A stretch of DNA of 64,000 nucleotides from Amycolatopsis methanolica 239 (GTDB taxonomy: Bacteria > Actinomycetota > Actinomycetes > Mycobacteriales > Pseudonocardiaceae): positions 5,642,001 through 5,706,000 of the forward strand of contig NZ_CP009110.1 of assembly GCF_000739085.1 (NCBI RefSeq), read 5' to 3'. The translations under genes and the position numbers were made by a program. Below the pieces are notes generated by a model. That model saw nothing but the letters and a program-made list of their open reading frames with translations, did not search any database and was not told where the DNA came from. Numbering within the stretch: position 1 is the first letter of the stretch; every line of letters begins with the position of its first letter. Positions 8,901 to 18,300 of the stretch are shown here, in pieces.

Positions 8901-9361
8901 GCCAACTCCTTTGTCATCGTGCGCCGCAGGCAGCGAAGCCACCTTAGTGCATGATGGTTCACTACGGGCGGTTTGACAAGGACACCCCGCCGGTCGGCCG
9001 CGTGGGCGGCTCGACCCTCAATCGGCAGCTTCAGCAGGGTTATCCTCTTGTTCCGTTGCGCCGCCTGCCCCCGCGCGAGCGCGCCTGTGATGTGAATCGC
9101 GCCTGACTAGGCAGTCCAGTCTCGCCCGGGGCTCGCGCGAGGCGCACCGATCGCGGATCGTATCCCCCGCGAGCGGGACGGCACTCGGAGAAACCTCGAC
9201 TTTCCCAACTAGTGAATAGTGAGTAACGTCGTTGCTGGCCGGACCTGACGGGAGGGTGCGTGCCGCACGCACGCCCCGGGCGCCGAGCGGCACGAGCTCC
9301 GCGTCCAAACCTCACGATCCAGCCGAAACCGTTCATTCCGGACCGAGGAGAGCCGTAAACG
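8901..9361. promoter_or_regulatory. Divergent promoter/operator region with repeated TAGTGA motifs
   Basis: This 461-bp gap separates the dehydrogenase operon (minus) from the acyl-CoA synthetase gene (plus) and has no convincing gene. TAGTGA occurs twice head to tail at 9210-9215 and 9217-9222, in TAGTGAATAGTGAG. It occurs once inverted (TCACTA) at 8959-8964. The latter belongs to a dyad TAGTG-N10-CACTA at 8945-8964, just upstream of the dehydrogenase start. Each divergent gene thus has one motif-bearing site. These are plausible operators for the TetR protein encoded at 118-732; the link is inferred. Confidence 0.4.
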
Positions 9362-10972
9362 ATGACCGGAGCCGGAGAGCTGGGTGTCAATCTCATCCAG
9401 CGGGTCAACGTGGGGGACCTGCTGACACGTTCGGCCGCGCGCTTTCCCGCGCGGCTCGCGGTCGCCGACGGTGAGCGGCGGCTGTCTTATGCGGACTTCA
9501 ATGCCCTCGTCAACCGGACCGCACACGGACTGCTCGCGCTCGGCTACACCCGCGGGGACGCGCTCGCAGTGGCCTCGGGCAACAGCCTGGAATTCCTGGC
9601 GACGTACTTCGCCTGCGCCAAGACCGGGATCGTGTGTGTACCGGTGAACCTAGGCTGGCGCCCGAACGAGGTGACCTACGTCCTGGAGCACTCCCGGGCC
9701 CGCGGCATCGTCGTGGAGAGCCAGCTCGCCGCCGCGATGGTGCCCGCGATCGCCGGAGCGGGCGGGGTGCGGGAGGTGATCGTCGCGCCGGGCACGGTCA
9801 CGGCGGGACTGCCGCGCCCCGTAGACCGGCGATGGCTGACGTTCGCCGAACTCGGCGCGGACCGGCCCGGCACGGATCCGGAGTGTTACGTCGCCGACCG
9901 TGATCCGCTGAGCTACCTGTACACGAGCGGGACCACGTCGTTTCCCAAAGGCGTGGTCGGCAACCACACCGCGATCTATCTCGAGTCGCTATCGGTGGCG
10001 CTAGAGGCCCGCTTCGCCGAGGACGACCGGATCGTGGCGATGATGCCGATGTTCCACACCGCACAGCTCAACGCGTTCTGCACGCCCGCGGTCGCGGTGG
10101 GCGCCGCGCAGTACCTGCGTCGGGGATTCGAGCCCGGGCCACTGCTTGACCTGATCGAGCGCGAGCGGGTCACCCAGCTGTTCGGCCTGCCTATGATGTA
10201 CCGGGCGATGCTCGACGAGCCCGGAGTCGGTGAACGCGATCTGAGCAGCCTCCGCCGCGCCTGCTACGCCATGGCGCCGATGCCCCACGACCAGCTACGC
10301 CGGTGCCTGGAAGTGTTCGCCTGCGACTTCTACCTGCTGTTCGGTCAGACCGAGATGAGCCCGGTGGCGACCTTCTTCCGGCCGGAGCACCAGTTGTCGC
10401 ACCCAGGCGCGGTCGGCACCCCGGTGACGAACGTCCAGGTGGGCATCATGGCCGGGGACGGCAGGCTGCTGCCCGCGGGACAGAAGGGGGAGATCGTCTA
10501 CCGCGGCCCCCACACGTTGTCGGAATACCTGCGGAACCCCGAAGCCACCGCCGAGGCGTTCGCCCACGGCTGGTTCCACTCCGGCGACGTGGGCCTGTTC
10601 GACGACGACGGGGTGCTGTGGTTCGCCGACCGGCGCAAGGACGTGATCAAGACCGGTGGCGAGAACGTGGCCTCGATCGAGGTCGAGAAGGCGGTCTACG
10701 AAGTCGAGCCGGACATCGCGGAGGCGGTGGTGGTCGGCCTGCCGCACGACCACTGGAGCGAGGCGATCACGGCGGTGGTCGTGCCACGTCCTGGCACTCG
10801 GCTGGATCCGCAGGCAATCATCACCGGCGTCAAGCAGCGCATCGATCCCTACAAGGCACCGAAGTCGGTGATCGTGACTGACGAACTGCCCCGCACCTCC
10901 ACGGGCAAGATCCAGAAGAACGTGGTGCGCCAGCGCTACGCCGACCACTACCGGCGAACCCCGGAATCCTGA
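9362..10972 (+). CDS. Acyl-CoA synthetase (class I adenylate-forming ligase)
   Basis: This 536-residue adenylate-forming enzyme has the phosphate-binding loop YTSGTTSFPKG at residues 187-197. It also has the FGQTEMSP motif, GWFHSGDVG with the ribose-binding Asp, FADRRKDVIKTGGENV, and the C-terminal catalytic lysine in RTSTGKIQK. It activates a carboxylic acid with ATP and CoA; the chain type cannot be read from sequence. The ATG is preceded by GAGGAG at good spacing. It faces away from the carboxylase operon across a shared control region, so it probably makes the acyl-CoA that the operon degrades, comparable to AtuH. Confidence 0.92.
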   Translation: MTGAGELGVNLIQRVNVGDLLTRSAARFPARLAVADGERRLSYADFNALVNRTAHGLLALGYTRGDALAVASGNSLEFLATYFACAKTGIVCVPVNLGWRPNEVTYVLEHSRARGIVVESQLAAAMVPAIAGAGGVREVIVAPGTVTAGLPRPVDRRWLTFAELGADRPGTDPECYVADRDPLSYLYTSGTTSFPKGVVGNHTAIYLESLSVALEARFAEDDRIVAMMPMFHTAQLNAFCTPAVAVGAAQYLRRGFEPGPLLDLIERERVTQLFGLPMMYRAMLDEPGVGERDLSSLRRACYAMAPMPHDQLRRCLEVFACDFYLLFGQTEMSPVATFFRPEHQLSHPGAVGTPVTNVQVGIMAGDGRLLPAGQKGEIVYRGPHTLSEYLRNPEATAEAFAHGWFHSGDVGLFDDDGVLWFADRRKDVIKTGGENVASIEVEKAVYEVEPDIAEAVVVGLPHDHWSEAITAVVVPRPGTRLDPQAIITGVKQRIDPYKAPKSVIVTDELPRTSTGKIQKNVVRQRYADHYRRTPES

Positions 10973-11012
10973 ACATCCGGGGCGGGGCACGCCAGCTCGT
11001 GTGCAGGAGGCC

Positions 11013-11165
11013 CTAGAACCGGCTGATATGGGCGGTGACGTACTCGGCGGCGAGCCGGGCCCCGGCTTCGAGGGCGTCGAGGATGCCGCGGTGCTCTGCG
11101 GCGAGCCGGGCGCAGTCTTGCCGCCACCGGTCGACGCGGTCGTAGCCCGCGCGCATCTCGCTGCC
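11013..11165 (-). pseudogene. 3' remnant of a GntR/FCD-domain regulator
   Basis: About 50 residues can be read up to the TAG at 11013-11015, running from GSEMRAGYDRVDRWRQDCAR to VTAHISRF. This is the typical last pair of helices of an FCD ligand domain (AEHRGILDALEAG is diagnostic). Upstream of about 11165 the frame turns into unrelated sequence and the DNA-binding half is missing. The truncation point marks the left border of the RepA-containing island. The 10973-11456 interval holds nothing else I can support. Confidence 0.6.
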
Positions 11166-11456
11166 CGCCGCCTCACCTCATCGAAAGTCGGCCCAGAATT
11201 CCGGTACGTAGTACGTTGAGGCAAGGCGGGAAGGCCTCGGCCGCACTCGGGAAGCTGCTGGCCCGGTCGTCCGGGCCCCTGTGAGGGGCGGGGCAAGCCC
11301 TAACCGAAGGGCGCTTCGCTGGGTCGGATTGGCGCAGGCTGGGGACATGAGGCGTGCGCCAACCTGGCGCATCGTAGGGGCTTAAGGCTGACATCGCGCT
11401 GGCCGCGCGCAGGCTCGCAGACGCGCGGAAATCACGGGCGGATGGATCGCCGGGTC

Positions 11457-12331
11457 TCAGCGGCCGGGACGGAGGTCAAGCCAGGCTTGATACCAGGTTT
11501 CGCGCCCGGCCGGACCGGCGGTCACCACCGTGATCGGCACGTCTCCGAGTTCTCGCGCCTCGCGACGCAGGACTTGCCGGCCGCAGAGGAGACCTAGGAA
11601 CTCTTGGACGGTAGCGCGGCGGTAGTTGCTCGTCAGCTGGCGGGCGAGGTGGGCATGGACGAGATCAGCGGCGCTTCGCGCGCCGCTGACTTCCGCAGCT
11701 CGCGAAGTCCCCCGAGCGCAAACCGCAGCCTCCGCCAGCCCAGCACCCGCAGCTGCCAACGGATGACATCCTTCCACCGCTCGCTCGCGCGAACTGTGCG
11801 ATCGACTCGGTGCAGCCGCTCGTACATGTCCTCGTGGCTGGAGTCGACAAGGATGACACGTGCCGATGGGGACCCCGGCCATCGAATAGATCCGGGTGCA
11901 CCGTGCCGTCGCCGAGCGCACGGATGCGCAGGTTGTGCTGGTCGATCGGGCGGGCATCGGCTGGAGCGAAGCAGACCACGGCCCGCGCAGCATCAGCACA
12001 ATGCCACACGCTGCGGATGGCGTGCAGCGAACAACCTCGCGATCAGCCCGCCGACGGAGTGGCCAACCAGAATCACCGGGTCGTGGAGCTCGAGCGCGGT
12101 GAGCAGGGTGTGGGCCTCGTCGGCGCTGGCAACACAATCACCGCTAGTGCCCTGCTGCCGGACCGGAAGACGTGCAGCCCGCCGGCCACCGATGTCGACC
12201 AGAGCGCCGGGTGACGGGAAGCGGCGTGCGTCCCGCCGCTCGGCGAGCCGCTGATAGGCGGTGCTCAACACGACTGGAACAGCCGCGAGTGCTACAGCGG
12301 GGCGCCAGGCGCCCCTCCGCCGCCGGATCAT
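11457..12331 (-). pseudogene. Scrambled alpha/beta hydrolase pseudogene
   Basis: The start ATG (12329-12331) overlaps the repA stop. The N-terminus has a membrane-anchor-like segment (WRPAVALAAVPVVLSTAYQ), then FPSPGALVDIGG and, after a gap, DPVILVGHSVGGLIARLF with the nucleophile elbow GHSVGG. A frame change leads to VILVDSSHEDMYERL near 11850 and to a C-terminal tail ending WLDLRPGR. The oxyanion-side block that should precede the elbow is found instead on the plus strand, at about 11896-11985: VVLVDRAGIGWSEADHGPR. The gene therefore contains frameshifts and an inverted, displaced internal block, and cannot encode a working hydrolase. Confidence 0.65.
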
Positions 12332-13236
12332 CCGACTTCGAGCGCGCGCAGCCCCTTGAACGGCACGTGCGGTTGGCTCGGCTTGAGCAGCAGTCCGTGC
12401 TTGGTGACCTCCACATTGGCCTGCTGGTAGACGGCCAGCACCTTCTTCAAGTTGTCGACGATCGCCTTTTTGAAAGTGAACAGGCCGCGCGGTGTTGGGG
12501 CCAGCTGGAAGCCAAACTGTTCGGAGAGCTGTTCCCAGGTCACGAGCACTGGCTTCTGCAGGAAGCACAGCCGGTAGGTCAGCCACCAGTACAGATCCAT
12601 CTGCACCGGGTACTTCTGGCAAACCCGCAGGGCGTGCAGGCTGATGGGCACCGGTGCTCGGAGGATCAGCTGGAAGAACTCTTCGGAGAGCCGGATCCAC
12701 GACGGTCCAGGCGTCTTGTTCTCGCTCCACCACAGCTGCCAGGAGCTGGCGATGTTGAGCTTTCCGCCCTTGTCGAGGCGCGGGTCGCCCTCCTGCTTCA
12801 CGGTGAGGTTGCACTCGAGCAGCCGGTTAGTCTGGTTGCGGAACCGGCTGATGCTGCCCTTCTTACCGCCGGTCGCCGCGCCAATGCCAAGGTCCCGCAT
12901 GAACTCGCCCATCGAATCGGGCAGCTGCAACAGCGGATCTCGCGTCTGCACGGCCGCCGTGGACAACCAGGCGAGCAGCAGTCGCGGGATCGCCCCGAAA
13001 GGGAACCCCAGATTCTGGACGGTGCCGTCTTCATCGAGAGTCTTGCCGGGAGTGACCGTCAGCAGCAGCTTGCCGTTGCGGCGCCACCACACCTCGGTGG
13101 TCGGCGGCGGTTCCTTGTAGGGCAGTGACGTCGAGGCGAACACCCGCGTCACGAACCCAAGTTCCTGCTGTTCGCGGTCCAGGATGCTCACCTGCGCGGC
13201 GTCCCGCGCGAAGGCAAGATCGGCCTGTGTCGTCAC
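12328..13236 (-). CDS. repA: Plasmid-type replication initiator RepA
   Basis: The 302-residue protein begins MTTQADLAFARDAAQVSILD and looks like the RepA family of actinobacterial and proteobacterial plasmids (PF04796-like). Recognised features are LGFPFGAIPRLLLAWLSTAA, DSMGEFMRDLGIGAATGGKKG, FRNQTNRLLE, and a C-terminal winged-helix part with DLYWWLTYRLCFLQKP. It would bind iterons and start plasmid replication. The frame is intact. Upstream (13307-13487) are iteron-like repeats; downstream is a ruined hydrolase gene overlapping as ATGA. No parA, transfer or integrase gene lies nearby, so this is a replicon fragment inside the chromosome. Confidence 0.8.
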   Translation of the reverse strand: MTTQADLAFARDAAQVSILDREQQELGFVTRVFASTSLPYKEPPPTTEVWWRRNGKLLLTVTPGKTLDEDGTVQNLGFPFGAIPRLLLAWLSTAAVQTRDPLLQLPDSMGEFMRDLGIGAATGGKKGSISRFRNQTNRLLECNLTVKQEGDPRLDKGGKLNIASSWQLWWSENKTPGPSWIRLSEEFFQLILRAPVPISLHALRVCQKYPVQMDLYWWLTYRLCFLQKPVLVTWEQLSEQFGFQLAPTPRGLFTFKKAIVDNLKKVLAVYQQANVEVTKHGLLLKPSQPHVPFKGLRALEVG

Positions 13237-13306
13237 CTCGCACAGCGTAGAGGCGAGCGGAGGTGAACGCTGCCAGCGCTCTGGGTGTGTCGCAGCAGCT
13301 CATGAG

Positions 13307-13487
13307 CACGCATCCCGACGCGACGTTACCTTCTGCCAATGCCCGTGACGGACCGTTACGCATCCCAACGCGATCCGGGGTGGCGCCCCGAGATGGCCGC
13401 GGATGCCCCAACTTGAAGGTGACCCGATCGACCTGAGCACCAGGCCAAAACGCCGGCCGCGAGTTGTCCACGCATCCCGGCGCGATG
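13307..13487. repeat. Three iteron-like direct repeats upstream of repA
   Basis: The motif ACGCATCCC(G/A)(A/G)CGCGA occurs in the same orientation at 13308-13323, 13358-13373 and 13470-13485. Spacings are 50 and 112 bp. It lies immediately 5' of the repA gene, where iterons of RepA-type origins sit. Classical iterons are more tightly arrayed, so this could be a decayed origin or only the edge of one. The third copy ends 14 bp before the ABC ATPase remnant begins, marking the right border of the island. Confidence 0.5.
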
Positions 13488-13498
13488 CTTGCTTGAGG

Positions 13499-14314
13499 AA
13501 CGTGCTCAAGGGCGTGACCTTCCAGGCCGCGCCGGGCGAGGTGCTGGCGCTGCTCGGCCCGAACGGCGCGGGCAAGACGAACCACCATCGAGATCCTCGA
13601 AGGCTTCCGGATGCGCTCGGCGGGCGAGGTGCGCGTGCTCGGCGTCGACCCGGCCAGGGGGACCGAGGCCTGGCGCGCACGGCTGGGCATCGTGCTGCAG
13701 TCGTGGCGGGACCACGGCAAGTGGCAGGTGCGCGAGCTGCTGGCCCACCTCGGCTCGTACTACGTCGACCACCGGCAGCCGTGGGACGTCGACGACCTGA
13801 TCGAGACGGTCGGCCTCACCCCGCACGCACACAAGCGGGTCGGCAGGCTCTCCGGCGGGCAGCGGCGGCGCCTGGACGTCGCGATCGGCATCGCCGGCCG
13901 CCCGACCTGCTGTTCCTGGACGAGCCGACCGCCGGGTTCGACCCGGAGGCGCGCCGCGAGTTCCACGACCTGGTGCACCGGCTGGCCGACGAGTCGGACA
14001 CCACGATCCTGCTCACCACGCACGACCTGGACGAGGCCGAGAAGCTCGCCGACCGGATCCTCATCCTGGCCGGCGGCACGATCCTCGCGAACGGCTCGGC
14101 CGAGCGGCTCGGCCGCGAGATGTCCACCGACGCCGAGGTGCGCTGGACCCGCGGCGGCCAGCGGTACGTGCACTCGACCACGGACGCGACGAAGTACGTG
14201 CGCGAGCTGTTCGCCCAGTACGACGAGGAGATCGAGGACCTGGAGGTGCGCCGGGCGAGCCTGGAGCACACCTACATGGCGCTGCTGCGCGAGTTCGAGG
14301 GAGGCGCCCGATGA
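13499..14314 (+). pseudogene. ABC-2 exporter ATPase, 5'-truncated and frameshifted
   Basis: The reading starts inside the family at NVLKGVTFQAAPGEVLALLG, so the first 20 or so residues and the start codon are missing; island sequence abuts directly. The Walker A GPNGAGKT is followed by one extra base near 13580. The next part reads in another frame (IEILEGFRMRSAGEVRVLG, LSGGQRRRLDVAIG). One base is missing near 13905, restoring LLFLDEPTAGFDPEARREF and the H-loop LLTTHDLDEAEKLADR. The C-terminus ends LLREFEGGAR at 14312. It would energise a DrrA/CcmA-type exporter with the permease encoded next to it. The two shifts compensate each other and could be sequence errors; the lost start could not. 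Confidence 0.75.
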
Positions 14315-15081
14315 ACGGCCCTGCGCGCCGGGTTCCAGTGCGGCCTGATCGAGCTGCGGCAGAGCTTCAGGGCTCGGTCATCCCGGGCACCACATTCTCC
14401 CGCGGCTCGATGACGCTGCCCAGCCTGATCGGCGCGAGCGTCGGCTTCAGCGGGCTGGTCAACACGATGCAGCAGCTCACAGTCGAACGCGAGGACGGGA
14501 CCCTGCTGCGCGCGAAGGCCCTGCCCAACGGCATGAGCGGCTACCTGATCGGCAAGATCGTGCTGGTCTCCGGCATGGCGATCGTCGGCATCGCGCTGCT
14601 GATCCTGCCCGGCCTGTTCATGTTCGACGGCCTGGAGATCGACGCCATGACCTGGGTGACCCTCGCCTGGGTGCTGGTGCTCGGCCTGGTCGCGACGCTG
14701 CCGATCGGGGCGGTGTTAGGGTCGCTGTTCGAGAACCCGCGCACGATGGGCGTGATCATGCTGCCAGTGATGGCGCTGGTCGGCACGTCGGGCATCTTCT
14801 ACCCGATCGGCGAGCTGCCGTCCTGGATCCAGGGCATCGCGCAGGTGTTCCCGCTGTACTGGCTCGGCCTCGGCATGCGCTCGGCGTTCCTGCCGGACAG
14901 CATGGTGGCCGTGGAGATCGGGCAGTCGTGGCGGACCTGGGAGACCTTCGGCGTGCTCGGCGCGTGGGCGGTCGCGGGCCTGGTACTGGCACCGATCGTG
15001 CTGCGTAGGATGGCGCGGCGCGAGTCCGGGTCAACCGTGGCCGCACGGCGGGAGAAGGCACTACAGCGGATGCCGGGATGA
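14311..15081 (+). pseudogene. ABC-2 type exporter permease with an N-terminal deletion
   Basis: From GSVIPGTTFSRGSMTLPSL onward, a normal ABC-2 permease with five membrane segments is readable. It includes LTVEREDGTLLRAKALPNG, the conserved cytoplasmic-face segment of this family, and IFYPIGELPSWIQGIAQVFPL near the C-terminus. The first 20 or so codons make sense only in another frame (ALRAGFQCGLIELRQSF). The first transmembrane segment, expected between that piece and GSVIPGT, is absent. An out-of-frame deletion near 14370 is the simplest reading. The start ATG overlaps the ATPase stop, so the two were one operon. A shortened protein might still be made, but it would lack TM1. Confidence 0.7.
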
Positions 15082-15317
15082 GTGAGTCGATCTACAACCG
15101 CATCGCGATGCTGCGCGCCGAGCGCGGCATCTCGCGGCGGCAGCTGGCCGAGGCGGTCGGGGTGCACTACCAGACGATCGGGTACCTCGAACGCGGCGAA
15201 TACAGCCCGAGCCTGTACCTCGCGCTGCGCATCGCCGAGTACTTCGAGGTGCCCGTCGAGGTGATCTTCTCCACGCAACCCTTCCCCCGCCTCGGCCGCG
15301 AGGAACCGACGGCTTGA
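15078..15317 (+). CDS. XRE family helix-turn-helix regulator
   Basis: This 79-residue protein is a single HTH domain: AMLRAERGISRRQLAEAVGVHYQTIGYLERGEYSPSLYLALRIAEYFEVPVEVIF. It belongs to the short Cro/CI-like group often found as the last gene of ABC-2 exporter operons. Its ATG overlaps the TGA of the permease gene (ATGA), so it was co-translated with the exporter and probably represses it. It is intact although both exporter genes are damaged. Confidence 0.9.
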   Translation: MSESIYNRIAMLRAERGISRRQLAEAVGVHYQTIGYLERGEYSPSLYLALRIAEYFEVPVEVIFSTQPFPRLGREEPTA

Positions 15318-15367
15318 CTCCGGGCCTGCCCAGCGGACAGTGTTGGGGGGACCTAGGAGGGAACCGC

Positions 15368-18300
15368 GTGATCCTGCTGCTGTCCACTTCGGACACCGAC
15401 CTGCTCAGCGCCCGGACCAGTGAGGCCGGTTACACCCTGGCCAACCCGGCGCGGCTCGACCTGGCCGAGCTGCCCGGCCTGCTGGCGGAGGCCGACGTCG
15501 TCGTGGTCCGCATCCTGGGATCCGCGCGGACGTGGCAGGAGGGCCTGGACACCGTCCGGGCGAGCGGGAAGCACGTGGTGGTCCTGGGTGGTGAGCAGAC
15601 GCCGGACGCCGAGCTGATGGCGTTGTCCACCGTGCCGGCAGGCATCGCCACCGAGGCGCACGCCTACCTCGCGCAGGGCGGGCCGGACAACCTCGCCCAG
15701 CTGCACCGGTTCCTCTCCGACACGCTGCTGCTCACCGGCGACGGCTTCGAGCCGCCCGCCGAGCAGCCGGCGTGGGGTGTGCTGGATCGAAAAGGACGCC
15801 GCGCTGAGAACTCCCAGGGCCCGGTGGTGGCGATCCTGTACTACCGCGCGCACCACCTGTCCGGGAACACCCGGTTCGTCGAGGCGCTGGCCGAGGCGGT
15901 CGAGGACGCGGGCGGGCAGGCCCTGCCGATCTACTGCGCGTCGCTGCGCTCGCGCGAGCCGGAGATGATGGCCGAGCTGCGCAAGGCCGACGCGCTGCTG
16001 GTCACGGTGCTCGCGGCGGGCGGCACCCGGCCGTCCGAGGTGGGCGCCGGTGGCGACGACGAGGCGTGGGACGTCGCCGAGCTGGCCGCGCTGGACGTGC
16101 CGACGTTGCAGGCGCTGTGCCTGACCAGCGACCGCGCGACCTGGGAGGACAACGACGACGGCCTGTCCCCGCTGGACGCGGGCAACCAGATGGCGGTGCC
16201 CGAGTTCGACGGCCGCCTGATCACCGTGCCGTTCTCGTTCAAGGAGATCGACGACGACGGCCTGCCGCACTACGTGCCGGATCCCGAGCGCGCCGCGCGG
16301 GTCGCGGGCATCGCGCTCGCGCACGCCCGCCTGCGGCACACCCCGCCGGAACAGCGCAAGATCGTGCTGATGCTGTCGGCGTACCCGACAAAGCACTCGC
16401 GGGTCGGCAACGCGGTGGGCCTGGATACCCCGGCCTCGGCGATCGAGCTGCTGCGCCGCATGCGCGCGCAGGGCTACGACCTCGGCGACGAGCCGTTCCC
16501 CGGCGTGGAGCCGACCGGCACCGACCAGCCGGACGGCGACGCGCTCATCCACGCCCTGATCGCCGCGGGCGGCCAGGACCCGGAGTGGCTGACCGAGGAG
16601 CAGCTGTCCGGCAACCCGATCCGCGTGCCGGCCGCGCGCTACCGCGAGTGGTTCGCCGCGTTGCCGGAGGACCTGCGCGCCGAGATCGAGGAGCACTGGG
16701 GCCCGCCGCCGGGCGACCTCTACGTCGACCGATCGTCCAATCCGGATGGTGACATCGTGCTGGCGTCGCTGCGGGCAGGCAACGTCGTGCTGATGATCCA
16801 GCCGCCACGCGGCTTCGGCGAGAACCCGGTGGCGATCTACCACAACCCGGACCTGCCGCCGAGCCACCACTACCTCGCCTGCTACCGCTGGATCGAGGAG
16901 GAGTTCGGCGCGCACGCGGTGGTCCACCTCGGCAAGCACGGGTCGCTGGAGTGGCTGCCGGGCAAGAACGCCGGCCTGTCCGCGTCCTGCGGGCCGGACG
17001 CGGTGCTGGGCAACCTGCCGCTGATCTACCCGTTCCTGATCAACGACCCGGGCGAGGGCGCGCAGGCGAAGCGGCGCGCGCACGCCACGATCGTCGACCA
17101 CCTGATCCCGCCGATGGCGCGTGCGGAGAGCTACGGCGACCTGGCCCGGCTGGAGCAGCTGCTCGACGAGCACGCGAACATCGCGGCGATGGACCCGGCG
17201 AAGCTGCCCGCGATCCGCCAGCAGATCTGGACGTTGATCCAGGCCGCCAAGCTGGACCACGACCTGGGTGTGGCGGAACGACCGCACGACGCCGAGTTCG
17301 ACGACTTCCTGCTGCACATCGACGGCTGGCTGTGCGAGGTGAAGGACGCGCAGATCCGCGACGGGCTGCACGTCCTCGGCGCGGCGCCGGTCGGCGAGGC
17401 GCGGGTGAACCTGGTGCTGGCGATGCTGCGGGCGCAGCAGATGTGGGGCGGCCAGGTCGGCGCGGTGCCCGGCCTGCGGTCCGTGCTGGGGCTCACCGAC
17501 GGCGCGCCGACGTCCGAAGTGGACGCGATCGAGGCGTCGGCCCGTGCCCTGGTCGAGGCGATGGAGAAGCGGGACTGGGCTCCGTCGGCGGTCGCGGAGG
17601 TGGCTCCCGATCCCGAGGTCGCGCGGGTGCTGACCTTCGCGGCCACCGAGATCGTGCCGCGGCTGGCCGGGACGTCGGCGGAGATCGACTCGGTCCTGCA
17701 CGCCCTGGACGGCGGGTACATCGCCGCCGGGCCGAGCGGTTCACCGCTGCGCGGGCTGGTCAACGTGCTGCCGACCGGCCGCAACTTCTACACCGTGGAC
17801 CCGAAGGCGATCCCGAGCCGCCTGGCGTGGGAGACCGGGCAGGCGCTCGCGGAGTCGCTGCTGCGCCGCTACCGCGAGGACACCGGCGAGTGGCCGAAGT
17901 CGGTCGGCCTGTCGGTGTGGGGCACCTCGGCGATGCGCACCTCGGGCGACGACGCGGCAGAGGTGCTGGCCTTGCTGGGAGTGCAGCCGGTGTGGGACGA
18001 CGCGTCCCGCCGGGTGACCGGGCTGGAGCCGATCCCGCTCGCCGAACTCGGCCGCCCGCGCATCGACGTGACCGTGCGGATCAGCGGGTTCTTCCGGGAC
18101 GCGTTCCCGCACGTGGTCGCGTTGCTGGACGACGCGGTCCGGCTGGCGGCGTCGCTGGACGAGCCTGCTTCGGACAACTTCGTGCGCGCGCACGTGCAGG
18201 CCGACCTGGCCACGCACGGCGACGAGCGCCGGGCGACGACGCGGATCTTCGGCTCCAAGCCGGGCGCGTACGGCGCGGGGATCCTGCCGCTGCTGGACTC

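Noticed and set aside
9018..9408. Minus-strand ORFs in the divergent control region
   Set aside because: They overlap the putative operators, lack ribosome sites and have no family-like sequence.
12328..13236. Window being a plasmid because of repA
   Set aside because: Flanking genes (cobN, tex, thrC, glgP and others) are chromosomal in character, and no partition or transfer genes are present. The gene is better explained as an integrated fragment.
15280..15368. Cobalamin riboswitch upstream of cobN
   Set aside because: Only about 50 bp separate the XRE stop from the cobN start, and no B12-box-like sequence is present.
15353..17701. Long minus-strand open frames opposite cobN
   Set aside because: Same third-position GC effect. 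The plus strand carries the unmistakable CobN sequence.
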